Positions 13,901 through 24,235 are shown, counted from the stretch's first letter. The stretch: DNA of 64,000 bases from Oscarella lobularis (GCF_947507565.1 NC_089191.1:2212240-2276239), one strand, 5' to 3'. Made by a program: numbers and translations. Notes: generated by a model from the sequence alone, not told the origin.

Positions 13901-14825
13901 CACCGCCTGCCAGAATATCTACACCGCCCGCTGGCGGAGTACGTACACCGCTTGCAGGAATATATACACCGCCTGCCGGAATATATACACCGCCTGCTGG
14001 CGGAGTAGGTACACCGCTTGCCGGAATATATACACCGCCTGCTGGCGGAGTACGTACGCCGCCTGCGAGAATATATACACCGCCTGCCGGCGGAGTACGT
14101 ACACCGCCTGCCAGAATATATACACCGCCTGCAGGCGGAGTACTTACACCGCCTGCCAAAATATATACACCGCCTGCAGGCGGAGTACGTACACCGCCTG
14201 CCAGAATATCTACTCCGCCTGCCAGAATATCTACACCGCCCGCTGGCGGAGTACGTACACCGCTTGCCGGAATATATACACCGCCTGCCGGAATATATAC
14301 ACCGCCTGCTGGCGGAGTACGTACACCGCTTGCCGGAAAATATACACCGCCTGCTCGCTGAGTACTTACACCGCCTGCCAGAATATATACACCGCCGGCC
14401 TGAATATATACACCGCCTGCCGGAATATATACACCGCCTGCCGGCGGAGTACGTATCCCGCCTGCCAGAATATATACACCGCCTGCCGGCTGTGTACGTA
14501 CACCGCCTCCCGGAATATATACGCCGCCTGCCGAAATATCTACGCCGCCTGCCGGAATATTTACCCCGCCTGCCGGAATATATAAACCGCCTGCCAGAAT
14601 ATATACACCGCCTGCCGGAATACATACACCGCCTGCTTGTGGAGTACGTTCGCCGCCTGCCTGAATATATACACCGCCTGCTGGCTGAGTACGTACACCG
14701 CCTGCTAGAATGTATGCACCGCCAGCCGGAATATTTACACCGCCTGCCGGAATATTGACACCGCCTGCCGGAATATATACACCGCCTGCTGGCGGAGTAC
14801 GTACACCGCCTGCCAGATTATATAC
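10912..14825. repeat. 21/24-bp satellite C
   Basis: A 3.9-kb array mixing a 21-bp monomer (GCCGGAATATATACACCGCCT) with a 24-bp monomer containing GCCGGCGGAGTACGTACACC. Both lengths are multiples of three and stop-poor, so very long overlapping frames exist on both strands; the largest, on the minus strand, is 822 codons of GGVYIPA/GGVRTPPA heptad-octad repeats. Monomer variants (CTTGCC, CCTTCC, GCCAGAAT, GCCGTAAT) change amino acids rather than codon third positions, which argues against a real protein. Higher-order repeats are visible: 420 bp (12441 and 12861) and 291 bp (13750 and 14041). Confidence 0.93.
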
Positions 14826-14952
14826 AACCCCTGTAATTTCCATGTAATTTATTACAGGAGAGACCAGTTGGGTAATCCCCTGTAATTTCTCTGTAATTTA
14901 TTACAGGAGAGACACGTTGGCTAACCCCCTGTAATTTCTCTGTAATTTTTTG
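14826..14952. repeat. 49-bp satellite B, short island
   Basis: Two and a half copies of the B monomer (TGTAATTTATTACAGGAGAG cores) between satellites C and D. The copies carry private changes such as CCATGTAATTT and GACACGTTGG, so this is a diverged relic. Confidence 0.9.
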
Positions 14953-15497
14953 AGAATTTGTTCTGCGACAATTTTTCCTGGGGACAATTTGTCCTGGGGA
15001 CAATTGGTCCTGGGATAATTTGTTCTATGACAATTTGTTTTGGGGACAATTTGTCCTGGGGAAATTTTGTCCTAGGACAATTTGTCCTGGGACAATTTCT
15101 CCTTGGAACAATTTGTGCTGGGGACAATTTGTCCTGGGACAATTTGTCCTGGGGACAATTTGTCCTGGGGACAATTTGTCTTGGGACAATTTTTCCTTGG
15201 ACAATTTTTCTTGGGACAAATTGTCCTGGCACAATTTGTCCTGGGACAATTTGTCCTGGCACAATTTGTCCTTGAACAATTTGTCCTGGGACAATTTGTC
15301 CTGTGGACAATTTGTCCTGGGACAATTTTTCCTGGGTCAATTTGTCCTGGGTCAATTTGTCCTGTGGACAATTTGTCCTGGGACAATTTTTCCTGGGTCA
15401 ATTTGTCCTGGGACAATTTGTCCTGGGACAATTTGTCCTGGGGACAATTTTTCCTTGGACAATTTGTCCATGGACAGTTTGTCCTGGGGACAAATTA
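14953..15497. repeat. 15/16-bp satellite D, array 1 (diverged)
   Basis: About 34 copies of GGGACAATTTGTCCT and 16-bp variants, more degenerate than the large array (TTTTCC, CTTGGA, GGGTCAA variants). The monomer core GGACAA-T-TTGTCC is a near-perfect palindrome. All long frames here are repeat by-products. Confidence 0.93.
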
Positions 15498-15592
15498 CAC
15501 TCGTCCAATCTTCGCGAAACCGCTCTGTACGTGTTGCCGTGCCATTCTATAGGCGTAGCAGTTTGAAACCCCGATTTGCAATAGTTTATTTA

Positions 15593-15626
15593 TGACGTCA
15601 CATTGTTAAACCCGTGAGGTCACGTG
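15593..15626 (+). promoter_or_regulatory. CRE (TGACGTCA) plus E-box (CACGTG) pair, block 1
   Basis: TGACGTCA at 15593-15600 is the full palindromic CREB/ATF site, and TCACGTG follows with the E-box core at 15621-15626. The start-to-start spacing of 28 bp is identical in the paralogous block at 24523-24556, although the bases between differ. GTAAGCGCGC follows here and GTTAGCGCGC there. This looks like a constrained proximal promoter. Binding is inferred from motif identity only. Confidence 0.6.
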
Positions 15627-15683
15627 CTTATGTAAGCGCGCGTCCCCTTTCGAAGAAACACTGTTTCTGGCTCGTTTTCTACG

Positions 15684-15710
15684 ATGCGAAGGTCCGTGCG
15701 ACGTCAAAAT
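15684..15710 (+). CDS. Candidate first coding exon, block 1 (unidentified)
   Basis: ATG at 15684 opens nine codons (MRRSVRRQN) that run directly into a consensus donor GTAAGTAG at 15711. The position, about 60-90 bp downstream of the CRE/E-box pair, fits a start codon in a 5' exon. The paralogous block at 24.6 kb has a longer candidate (24590-24653) ending at GTGAGT. The peptide is too short to identify, and the exon could equally be non-coding with a fortuitous ATG. No downstream exon was found. Confidence 0.3.
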
Positions 15711-16205
15711 GTAAGTAGTAGATAGTTACGAAGCAGTTTTAGAGCGTTCGTCGCTCGCGGAGCGCGCGTACGAACGCGTCGCGTCGCCAAGTTGTGGCGC
15801 GAGCTTCGAATGGCTTCGAAACGAAGGATTCGAGACGGTTTAGAACGTTTTGCGACGCGAAGCGTCGCTTTTGGCGTCGTTTTTGCCGAATTAATGTGTC
15901 CGTAAAAGGGGGCGTGTTCCCTTTCTTTCGCACGTGCTCTACGGCAAACGGCGACTCGGATGCCGTCGAGTGGCGGCAATTTGTAAACTGCACCATATGC
16001 CCTCTCGATCGAAGTGCCGCTTATCGTCGTACGACGCGCCGTCGCGGAGTGGCGGCACGGTTAAGGTTGTGTCGTTTACTGTGTACGCGCGTAGGCGTAT
16101 TGTTGGTTTCGCTTAATTTTATGTCAAAAATTGGCGAAAATTGGTAAACGTGGTACCAGGTTTTATTTGTCAGACCACGACGAATCGAATGGCACCGGTG
16201 CCTTC

Positions 16206-16315
16206 TTCTTTGCCTTTTGCCTTTTCCCTTTGCCTTTTGCCTTCTCCCTTTGCCTTTTGCCTTTTCCCTTTGCCTTTTGCCTTCTCCCTTTGCCTTTTGC
16301 CTTCTCCCTTTTTGT
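16206..16315. repeat. Satellite K, short island
   Basis: Five copies of TTTGCCTTTTGCCTTCTCCC-type units, a pure pyrimidine-plus-G strand. This is the same family that fills 62433-64000, so it is a dispersed copy of that satellite 46 kb away. Open frames of alternating FAFCLLPL are repeat artefacts. Confidence 0.93.
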
Positions 16316-16335
16316 AAACAGGGGCTTTCTGGAGG

Positions 16336-16426
16336 ATGTCAGAAAAGTGCCGTGCAATTGTTTATGAGTTGTGTGGCTTTGTTAATGTGTATAGGGGCAA
16401 TGTTAGGGCAGAGTCAATACTGATAG
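16336..16426 (+). CDS. Weak candidate coding exon (unidentified)
   Basis: ATG at 16336 starts 30 codons plus one base (beginning MSEKCRAIVYELCGFVNV) that end at a possible donor, G/GTATAT, at 16427. The residue mix (Cys, Tyr, Val, Leu) is unlike the simple repeats around it. It precedes the tandem-exon cluster at 16477-16892. I cannot identify it, the donor is poor, and joining it to the next exon without a stop needs a second-choice acceptor (CATAG at about 16485). It could be non-coding. Confidence 0.22.
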
Positions 16427-16476
16427 GTATATAATGGTTCCTAATTGTGTTACATATTTCTAATTAGTTTTCTTAG

Positions 16477-16892
16477 GGGCATAGGGATGGGAGGAACAAT
16501 GACAAGGAGATGGGGCCTGAGGGAGAAGAGAAACAGGCAGGCAAGGAAGAGAAGGAATATCAAGGGATCGATGGTATGTGATGTAGGTAGAGTTTTAGTT
16601 ATTGGGGGTCTCTAATTCGTTTCTTTAGATGTGTAAGAGCGTAAGAAAGATGGATATAAGCAAGGGACGCGAGTGAGAGGGGAGGGAAAGGAAGGAAAAA
16701 CAATCAGAAGGAACGATGGCTATGGATGGAGCAAAGGTATGTGATGTAGGTAGAGTTTTAGTTATTGAGGGGTCTCTAATTTGTTTCTTTATATATGTAA
16801 AGAAGAAGGATATAAGCAAGGGACGCGTGTGGGAAGGGGAGGAAAGAAAGGGAAGGCAATCAGAAGGAAGGATGACTCTCGAGGGGGCAAAG
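16477..16892 (+). other. Cluster of three tandemly duplicated exon-like units
   Basis: Three purine-rich segments (16477-16573, 16629-16736, 16803-16892) each end at GTATGTGATGT and are preceded by a pyrimidine-rich tract with AG (TTTTCTTAG, TTTCTTTAG, TATGTAAAG). The period is about 156-163 bp, with 55- and 66-bp introns. Units 2 and 3 share GGATATAAGCAAGGGACGCG and CAATCAGAAGGAA and are open in the same relative frame (YKQGTR...GK..IRR). The third donor runs directly into satellite D at 16911. Exon duplication is visible in the sequence; that the units are transcribed and spliced is inference. Confidence 0.4.
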
Positions 16893-16910
16893 GTATGTGA
16901 TGTGGGTAGA

Positions 16911-17361
16911 GTTGTCCTGGGGACAATTGTCCCCAGGACATATTGTCCTGGGACAATTTGTCCAGGGAAAATTTGTCCTGGGAGAATTTCTCCTGGGGAG
17001 AATTTGTCCTGGGACAAATTGTCCTGGCACAAATTGTCCTTGCACAATTTGTCCCCAGGACAAATTGTCCTGGCACAATTTGTCCTGGGGACAATTGGTC
17101 CTGGGACAATTTGTCCAGGGACAATTTGTCCTGGGACTATTTGTCCTGGGGACAATTGGTCCTGTGACAATTTGTCCAGGGACAATTTGTCCTGGGACTA
17201 TTTGTCCTGGGAGAATTTGTCCTAGGACAATTTGTCCTGGGAAAATTTGTCTTGGGGACAATTTATCCTGGGGACAATTTGTCCTTGGACAATTTGTCCT
17301 GGGACAATCTGTCCTGGGGACAATTTGTCCTCGGACAATTTTTCCTGGGTCAATTTGTCCT
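16911..17361. repeat. 15/16-bp satellite D, array 2 (diverged)
   Basis: Degenerate copies of the ACAATTTGTCCTGGG monomer with several inverted ACAAATTGT copies (around 17015-17065). It starts inside what was the third intron of the exon cluster to its left, so the satellite seems to have truncated that cluster. Confidence 0.92.
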
Positions 17362-17553
17362 CACAGGAGAGACCCGTTGGCTAGCCCCTGTAATTTCGCT
17401 GTAATTTATTACAGGAGAGACCCGTTGGGTAGCCCCTGTAATTTCGCTGTAGTTTATCACAGGAGAGACCCCTTCTCTAACCCCCTGTAATTACACTGTA
17501 ATCTATTACAGGAGAGACCCGTTTGCTAACCCCCTGTAATTTCGCTGTAATTT
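17362..17553. repeat. 49-bp satellite B island inside satellite D
   Basis: Four copies of the B monomer (CAGGAGAGACCCGTT cores) inserted between two D arrays. Together with 14826-14952 this shows B and D repeatedly adjoining each other. Confidence 0.92.
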
Positions 17554-18226
17554 TTGGGAGAATTTGTTCTGGGACAATTTGTCCTGGGGACAATTTCTCC
17601 TGGGACAATTTGTCCTGGGACAATTTGTCCCGGGACAATTTGTCGTGGGACAATTTGTCCTGAGACAATTTGTCCCAGGACAAATTGTCCCAGGACAAAT
17701 TGTCCCAGGACAATTTGTCCTGGGACATTTTGTCCCCAGGACAAATTGTCCTGCGACAATTTGTCTTGGGGACAATTTTTTCTTGGACAATTTGTCCTGG
17801 GGTCAATATGTCCTGGGACAATTTGTCCTGGGACAATTTGTCCCCTGGACAATTTGTCCTCGGACAATTTGTCCCCTGGACAAATTGTCCTGGGACAATC
17901 TTTTATCCTCGGACAATTTATCCTGGGGCAATTTGTGCTGGGGACAATTTGTCCTGGGACAATTTGTCCCCAGGATAATTTGTCCTGGGGACAATTTGTT
18001 CTGGGACAATTTGTCCTGGGGACAATTTCTGCTGGGACAATTTGTCCTGGGACAATTTGTCCTTGGACAATTTGTCCTGCACAATTTTTCCTGCGGACAA
18101 TTTGTCCTGGGGACAATTTTTCCTGGGGACAATTTTTCCCGGGACAATTTGTCCTTGGTACAATTTGTCCTGGGACAATTTGTCCTGGGACAATTTTACC
18201 TGGGGAGAATTTGTCTTGGGGAGAAT
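17554..18226. repeat. 15/16-bp satellite D, array 3 (diverged)
   Basis: About 42 degenerate copies of GGGACAATTTGTCCT with mixed orientation near 17680-17710 (CCAGGACAAATTGTC runs). It ends at GGGAGAATTTATTCG, where it passes into the 22-bp satellite J. Confidence 0.92.
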
Positions 18227-18303
18227 TTATTCGTAATTAATGCGGCATTTATTCGGAATTAATGCGGCATTTATTCGGAATTAATTCTGTATTTATTCTC
18301 AAC
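18227..18303. repeat. 22-bp satellite J, relic copies
   Basis: Three to four copies of an ATTCGGAATTAATGCGGCAT variant of satellite J. This is another place where D passes directly into J (compare 34290 and 57147). Confidence 0.8.
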
Positions 18304-18722
18304 AAGTAAAAGTTCTACCTTCACTAGGAGTGTATGTTGTACCTTCACAGCGAGTGAAAGTTCTACCTTCACAACGAGTGAAGGTTCTACCTTCATTAGG
18401 AGAGATCATTCATTAGTAGTGAATGTTCTAATTTCATTAGTAGTACAAGTTTTACCTTCATTAGGAGTGAAGGTTCTACCTTCACAAAGAGTGATGATTC
18501 TACCTTCACTTCGAGGGAAGGTTCTGCCTTCACTAGGAGTGAAAGTTCTACCTTCACTATGAGTGAAGGTTATACCTTCACAACAAGGGAAGGTTTTACC
18601 TTCTATATTAGTGAAGGTTCTATCTACACTACGAGTAAAGGCTCTACCTCCACAACGAGTAAAGGTTCTACCTTTACTACTAGTGAAGGTTCTACATTCA
18701 CAACGAGTAAAAGTTCTACCTT
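18304..18722. repeat. 24-bp satellite E
   Basis: About 17 copies of a 24-bp unit GGTTCTACCTTCAC plus TAGGAGTGAA. Each unit contains an inverted repeat, CCTTCACT-AGG-AGTGAAGG, so single units can form hairpins. Two relic copies sit at about 24100-24150. Frames such as SEGSTFTTSKGS are artefacts of a unit length divisible by three. Confidence 0.92.
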
Positions 18723-18845
18723 CAGGGTTCTGCCCACATGGGTCGGCATGGGTCGGCCCCGACCCTTACTCGCCTATCGTCGACCCATACTACTATAACG
18801 TTATGCCAGCCCGTAGCTTGCAATAATTACTGCCGGGTACATCGT
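18723..18845. other. Unique 120-bp spacer
   Basis: GC-rich spacer between satellites E and D'. It contains ATGGGTCGGC twice and the stem GGGTCGG-CC-CCGACCC. No exon, RNA gene or known element is recognised. Confidence 0.5.
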
Positions 18846-18912
18846 CCAAAACAACCGTCCAGGACAATTTTTAAAATTGTCCAAGACAATTTTAAAAATT
18901 GTCCCAAGAAAA
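18846..18912. repeat. Satellite D' (GGACAATTTTAAAATTGTCC) copies
   Basis: Two to three copies of a palindromic unit in which the D core GGACAATT..TTGTCC is expanded with TTAAAA (for example GACAATTTTTAAAATTGTCC). It borders satellite F on its left side; the same family borders F on the right at 23743. Confidence 0.8.
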
Positions 18913-21900
18913 ATTAGATGGTAGGTAGATTGTAGATTTGTAGATTGTAGATTTGTAGATTGTAGATTTGTAGATTCGTAGATTGTAGATTCGTAGATCG
19001 TAGATTCATAGATCGTAGATTTGTAGATTTGTAGATTGTAGATTCGTAGATCGTAGATTCGTAGATCGTAGATTTGTAGATTGTAGATTAGTAGATTTGT
19101 AGCTTCGTAGATTTGTAGTTTTGTAGATTGTAGATTTGTAGATTCGTAGATTTGTAGATTTGTAGATAGTAGATTCGTAGATTGTAGATTTGTAGATTCG
19201 TAGATTTGTAGATAGTAGATTCGTAGATCGTAGATTCGTAGATCGTAGATTCGTAGATCGTAGATTTGTAGTAGATTTGTAGATTTGTAGATTTGTAGAT
19301 TTGTAGATTTGTAGATTCGTAGATTTGTAGCTTCGATTTGTAGATTTTAGATCGTAGATTTGTAGATCGTAGATTCGTAGATTTGTAGATTATAGATTGT
19401 AGATTTTTAGATTTGTAGATTGTAGATCGTAAAGTCGTAGATTGTAGATTTGTAGATTGTAGATTCGTAGATCGTAGATTTGTAGTAGATTTGTAGCTTC
19501 GATTTGTAGATTTGTAGATTTGTAGATTTGTAGATTTGTAGATTTGTAGATTTGTAGATTCGTAGATTTGTAGCTTCGATTTGTAGATTATAGATCGTAG
19601 ATTTGTAGATGGTAGATTCGTAGATTTGTAGATTATAGATTGCAGATTTTAGATTTGTAGATTGTAGATCGTAAATTCGTAGATTGTAGATTTGTAGATT
19701 GTAGATTCGTAGATCGTCGATTTGTAGTAGATTTGTAGCTTCGATTTGTAGATTTGTAGATTTGTAGATTTGTAGATTCGTAGCTTCGATTTTGTAGATT
19801 TGTAGCTTCGATTTGTAGATTGTAGATTTGTAGATCGTAGATTTGTAGATCGTAGATTCGTAGATTTGTAGATTATAGATTGTAGATCGTAGATTTGTAG
19901 ATTGTAGATCGTAGATTGTAGATTTGTAGATTTGTAGATTTGTAGATCGTTAGATTTGTAGATTGTAGATCGTAGATTCGTAGATCGTAGATTTTTAGAT
20001 TTGTAGATTGTAGATTCGTAGATCGTAGATCGTAGATTGTAGATTCGTAGATCGTAGATTCGTAGATCGTAGATTTGTAGATCGTTAGATTCGTAGATTG
20101 TAGATTTGTAGATCGTTAGATTCGTAGATTGTAGATTCGTAGATCGTAGATTCGTAGATCGTAGATTTGTAGATCGTTAGATTCGTAGATTGTAGATTCG
20201 TAGATCGTAGATTCGTAGATCGTAGATTTGTAGATTGTAGATTTGTAGATCGTTAGATTCGTAGATTGTAGATTCGTAGATCGTAGATTCGTAGATCGTA
20301 GATTTGTAGATTGTAGATTTGTAGATCGTTAGATTTGTAGATTGTAAATATAGATTCGTAGATTGTAGATTCGTAGATTGTAGATTCGTAGATCGTAGAT
20401 TCGTAGATCGTAGATTCGTAGATCGTAGATTTGTAGTAGATTTGTAGCTTCGATTTGTAGATTTGTAGATTTGTAGATTCGTAGATTTGTGGATTCGTAG
20501 CTTCGATTTTGTTGATTTCTAGCTTCTATTTGTAGATTGTAGATTTGTAGATCGTAGATTTGTAGATCGTAGATTCGTAGATTTGTAGATTATAGATTGT
20601 AGATCGTAGATTTGTAGATTGTAGATTTGTAGATCGTTTGATTTGTAGATTGTAAATATAGATCGTAGATTTGTACATTTGTAGATCGTAGATTCGTAGA
20701 TCGTAGATTTGTAGTAGATTTGTAGCTTCGATATTTAGATTTGTAGTAGATTTGTAGCTTCGATTTGTAGATTTGTAGATTTGTAGATTCGTAGATTTGT
20801 AGATTCGTAGCTTCGATTTTGTAGATTTGTAGCTTCGATTTGTAGATTGTAGATTTGTTGATCGTAGATTTGTAGATCGTATATTCGTAGATTTGTAGAT
20901 TATAGATTGTAGATCGTATTTGTAGATTGTAGATCGTAGATTGTAGATTTGTAGATTTGTAGATTTGTAGATCGTTAGATTTGTAGATTGTAGATCGTAG
21001 ATTCGTAGATCGTAGATTTTTAGATTTGTAGATTGTAGATTCGTAGATCGTAGATCGTAGATTTGTAGATCGTAGATTTGTAGATTGTAGATTTGTAGAT
21101 CGTTAGATTCGTAGATTCGTAGATTTGTAGATCGTAGATTTGTAGATCGTAGATTCGTAGATTTGTAGATTATAGATTGTAGATCGTAGATTTGTAGATC
21201 GTTAGATTTGTAGATTGTAAATATAGATCGATGATTTGTACATTTGTAGATCGTAGATTCGTAGATCGTAGATTTGTAGTAGATTTGTAGCTTCGATTTG
21301 TAGATTTGTAGATTTGTAGATTCGTAGATTTGTGGATTCGTAGCTTCGATTTTGTTGATTTATAGCTTCGATTTGTAGATTGTAGATTTGTAGATCGTAG
21401 ATTTGTAGATCGTAGATTCGTAGATTTGTAGATTATAGATTGTAGATCGTAGATTTGTAGATTGTAGATTTGTAGATCGTTTGATTTGTAGATTGTAAAT
21501 ATAGATCGTAGATTTGTACATTTGTAGATCGTAGATTCGTAGATCGTAGATTACTAGTAGATTTGTAGCTTCGATTTGTAGATTTGTAGTAGATTTGTAG
21601 CTTCGATTTGTAGATTTGTAGATTTGTAGATTCGTAGATTTGTACATTCGTAGCTTCGATTTTGTAGATTTGTAGCTTCGATTTGTAGATCGTAGATTCG
21701 TAGATTTGTAGATTATAGATTGTAGATCGTAGATTTGTAGATTGTAGATCGTAGATTGTAGATTTGTAGATTTGTAGGTTTGTAGATCGTTAGATTTGTA
21801 GATTGTAGATCGTAGATTCGTAGATCGTAGATTTTTAGATTTGTAGATTGTAGATTCGTAGATCGTAGATCGTAGATTTGTAGATCGTAGATTTGTAGAT

Positions 21901-23742
21901 TGTAGATTCGTAGATCGTAGATCGTAGATTTGTAGATCGTAGATTTGTAGATCGTAGATTCGTAGATTTGTAGATTATAGATTGTAGATCGTAGATTTGT
22001 AGATTGTAGATCGTAGATCGTAGATTCGTAGATCGTAGATTTGTAGATTTGTAGATTTGTAGATTCGTAGATTTGTGGATTCGTAGCTTCGATTTTGTTG
22101 ATTTGTAGCTTCGATTTGTAGATTGTAGATTTGTAGATCGTAGATTTGTAGATCGTAGATTCGTAGATTTGTAGATTATAGATTGTAGATCGTAGATTTG
22201 TAGATTGTAGATTTGTAGATCGTTTGATTTGTAGATTGTAAATATAGATCGTAGATTTGTACATTTGTAGATCGTAGATTCGTAGATCGTAGATTTGTAG
22301 TAGATTTGTAGCTTCGATTTGTAGATTTGTAGTAGATTTGTAGCTTCGATTTGTAGATTTGTAGATTTGTAGATTCGTAGATTTGTAGATTCGTAGCTTC
22401 GATTTTGTAGATTTGTAGCTTCGATTTGTAGATCGTAGATTCGTAGATTTGTAGATTATAGATTGTAGATCGTAGATTTGTAGATTGTAGATCGTAGATT
22501 GTAGATTTGTAGATTTGTAGGTTTGTAGATCGTTAGATTTGTAGATTGTAGATCGTAGATTCGTAGATCGTAGATTTTTAGATTTGTAGATTGTAGATTC
22601 GTAGATCGTAGATCGTAGATTTGTAGATCGTAGATTTGTAGATTGTAGATTCGTAGATCGTAGATCGTAGATTTGTAGATCGTAGATTTGTAGATCGTAG
22701 ATTCGTAGATTTGTAGATTATAGATTGTAGATCGTAGATTTGTAGATTGTAGATCGTAGATCGTAGATTCGTAGATCGTAGATTTGTAGATTTGTAGATT
22801 TGTAGATTCGTAGATTTGTGGATTCGTAGCTTCGATTTTGTTGATTTGTAGCTTCGATTTGTAGATTGTAGATTTGTAGATCGTAGATTTGTAGATCGTA
22901 GATTCGTAGATTTGTAGATTATAGATTGTAGATCGTAGATTTGTAGATTGTAGATTTGTAGATCGTTTGATTTGTAGATTGTAAATATAGATCGTAGATT
23001 TGTACATTTGTAGATCGTAGATTCGTAGATCGTAGATTTGTAGTAGATTTGTAGCTTCGATTTGTAGATTTGTAGTAGATTTGTAGCTTCGATTTGTAGA
23101 TTTGTAGATTTGTAGATTCGTAGATTTGTAGATTCGTAGCTTCGATTTTGTAGATTTGTAGCTTCGATTTGTAGATCGTAGATTCGTAGATTTGTAGATT
23201 ATAGATTGTAGATCGTAGATTTGTAGATTGTAGATCGTAGATTGTAGATTTGTAGATTTGTAGGTTTGTAGATCGTTAGATTTGTAGATTGTAGATCGTA
23301 GATTCGTAGATCGTAGATTTTTAGATTTGTAGATTGTAGATTCGTAGATCGTAGATCGTAGATTTGTAGATCGTAGATTTGTAGATTGTAGATTCGTAGA
23401 TCGTAGATCGTAGATTTGTAGATCGTAGATTTGTAGATCGTAGATTCGTAGATTTGTAGATTATAGATTGTAGATCGTAGATTTGTAGATTGTAGATCGT
23501 AGATCGTAGATTCGTAGATCGTAGATTTGTAGATTGTAGATTTGTAGATCGTTAGATTTGTAGATTGTAAATATAGATCGTAGATTTGTACATTCGTAGA
23601 TTGGAGATTCGTAGATCGTAGATTCGTAGATCGTAGATTTGTAGATTGTAGATTTGTAGATCGTTAGATTTGTAGATTGTAAATATAGATCGTAGATTTG
23701 TAGATTTGTAGATCGTAGATTCGTAGATCGTAGATTCGTAGA
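18913..23742. repeat. 7/8-bp satellite F (TAGATTTG/TAGATTCG/TAGATCG)
   Basis: A 4.8-kb array of interleaved 7- and 8-bp units TAGATTTG, TAGATTG, TAGATTCG and TAGATCG with occasional TAGCTTCGATT. A higher-order unit of 743 bp is clear in the right half: the TGTAAATATAGATCG variant recurs at about 21491, 22234 and 22977, and the surrounding order of variants is preserved. Minus-strand frames of KSTIYKST are artefacts. Confidence 0.96.
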
Positions 23743-24040
23743 TCTCAAGACATTTCTAAAGATTGTCCCCAGACAATTCTAAAAATTGTCCCAAGACAAG
23801 TCTAAAATTGTCTCAGGACAATTTTAAAAATTGTTCCAAGACAATCCTTTAAAATTGTCTTGGGACAATTTTTAAAATTGTCCTGAGACAATTTAAAAAA
23901 TTTAAAAATCGCCAAAACAGTTTTAAAAATGGTCCAAGACAATTTTAAAAATTGTTTTAAGAAATTTTTTAAATTGCCTAGGACCATTTTAAAATTGTCT
24001 TTGACGATTTTTAAAATTGTCTCGGACTTTTTTTAAAATT
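23743..24040. repeat. Satellite D' array
   Basis: About 12 degenerate copies of a 24-26-bp palindromic unit, GGACAATTTTAAAAATTGTCC-like, with CAAG/CCGAG linkers. It shares GGACAATT and AATTGTCC halves with satellite D but has an A/T-rich insertion at the dyad centre. It flanks satellite F symmetrically with 18846-18912. Confidence 0.85.
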
Positions 24041-24235
24041 GCGTATTTTATCTATCCTTCCATACCTTCTTCCCACACTAAAAATATTCTTGGCAGAACC
24101 CTGTACCTTCATTAGGAGTGAAGGTTCTACCTTCATTATGAGTAAAGGATCTTTTCAAAATTGTCCTTGGGACAATTTGTCCTTGGGACAATTTGTTCTG
24201 GGACAATTATAAAATTGTCCTAGGACAATTTTCGA
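24041..24235. repeat. Unique DNA with relic copies of satellites E and D
   Basis: About 60 bp of unmatched sequence, then two copies of the satellite E unit (TTCATTAGGAGTGAAGGTTC) at about 24105-24150, then four to five copies of D/D' (CTTGGGACAATTTG) to 24235. No gene is seen. Confidence 0.7.

Larger units (their letters stand above)
15498..16199 (+). other. Unique promoter/first-exon block 1
   Basis: A CpG-rich unique island between satellites D and K. It contains a CRE-like TGACGTCA, an E-box CACGTG, a short ATG exon candidate ending at GTAAGT, then about 450 bp with GGGGGCGTG and repeated TCGCG/CGTCG motifs. The whole block from about 15560 to 16150 aligns by eye, in the same order, with 24480-25110: TTTGAAA, TGACGTCA, CACGTG, a donor, CGTCGCGTCGCCAAG / CGTCGGGTCGCCAAG, AAAAGGGGGCGTG, CGACAAACGGC-like, ATGTCRAAAATT. 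I infer two paralogous promoter plus first-intron regions. The gene identity is unknown. Confidence 0.6.

Noticed and set aside
10795..14758. Long GGVYIPA/IYTPPA/HRLPEY repeat proteins in satellite C
   Set aside because: Several frames on both strands are open at once, and monomer variation is mostly amino-acid changing. This is explained by monomers of 21 and 24 bp without stops.
15704..16147. Overlapping open frames of 60-117 codons on both strands in promoter block 1
   Set aside because: CpG-rich DNA with few stops; no frame is preserved in the paralogous block at 24.5-25.1 kb.
16163..16423. Lys/Glu/Gly- or Phe/Leu/Pro-rich frames over satellite K at 16.2 kb and 62.2-62.7 kb
   Set aside because: Direct translation of the TTTGCC/TTCTCCC repeat; open on both strands.
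18559..18826. Thr/Ser-rich frame (SEGSTFTTSKGS) over satellite E
   Set aside because: The unit length of 24 bp is divisible by three and stop-poor; it ends in unrelated spacer.
21360..23748. Minus-strand KSTIYKSTIY frames over satellite F
   Set aside because: Simple translation of TAGATTTG units; identical frames recur only because of the 743-bp repeat.
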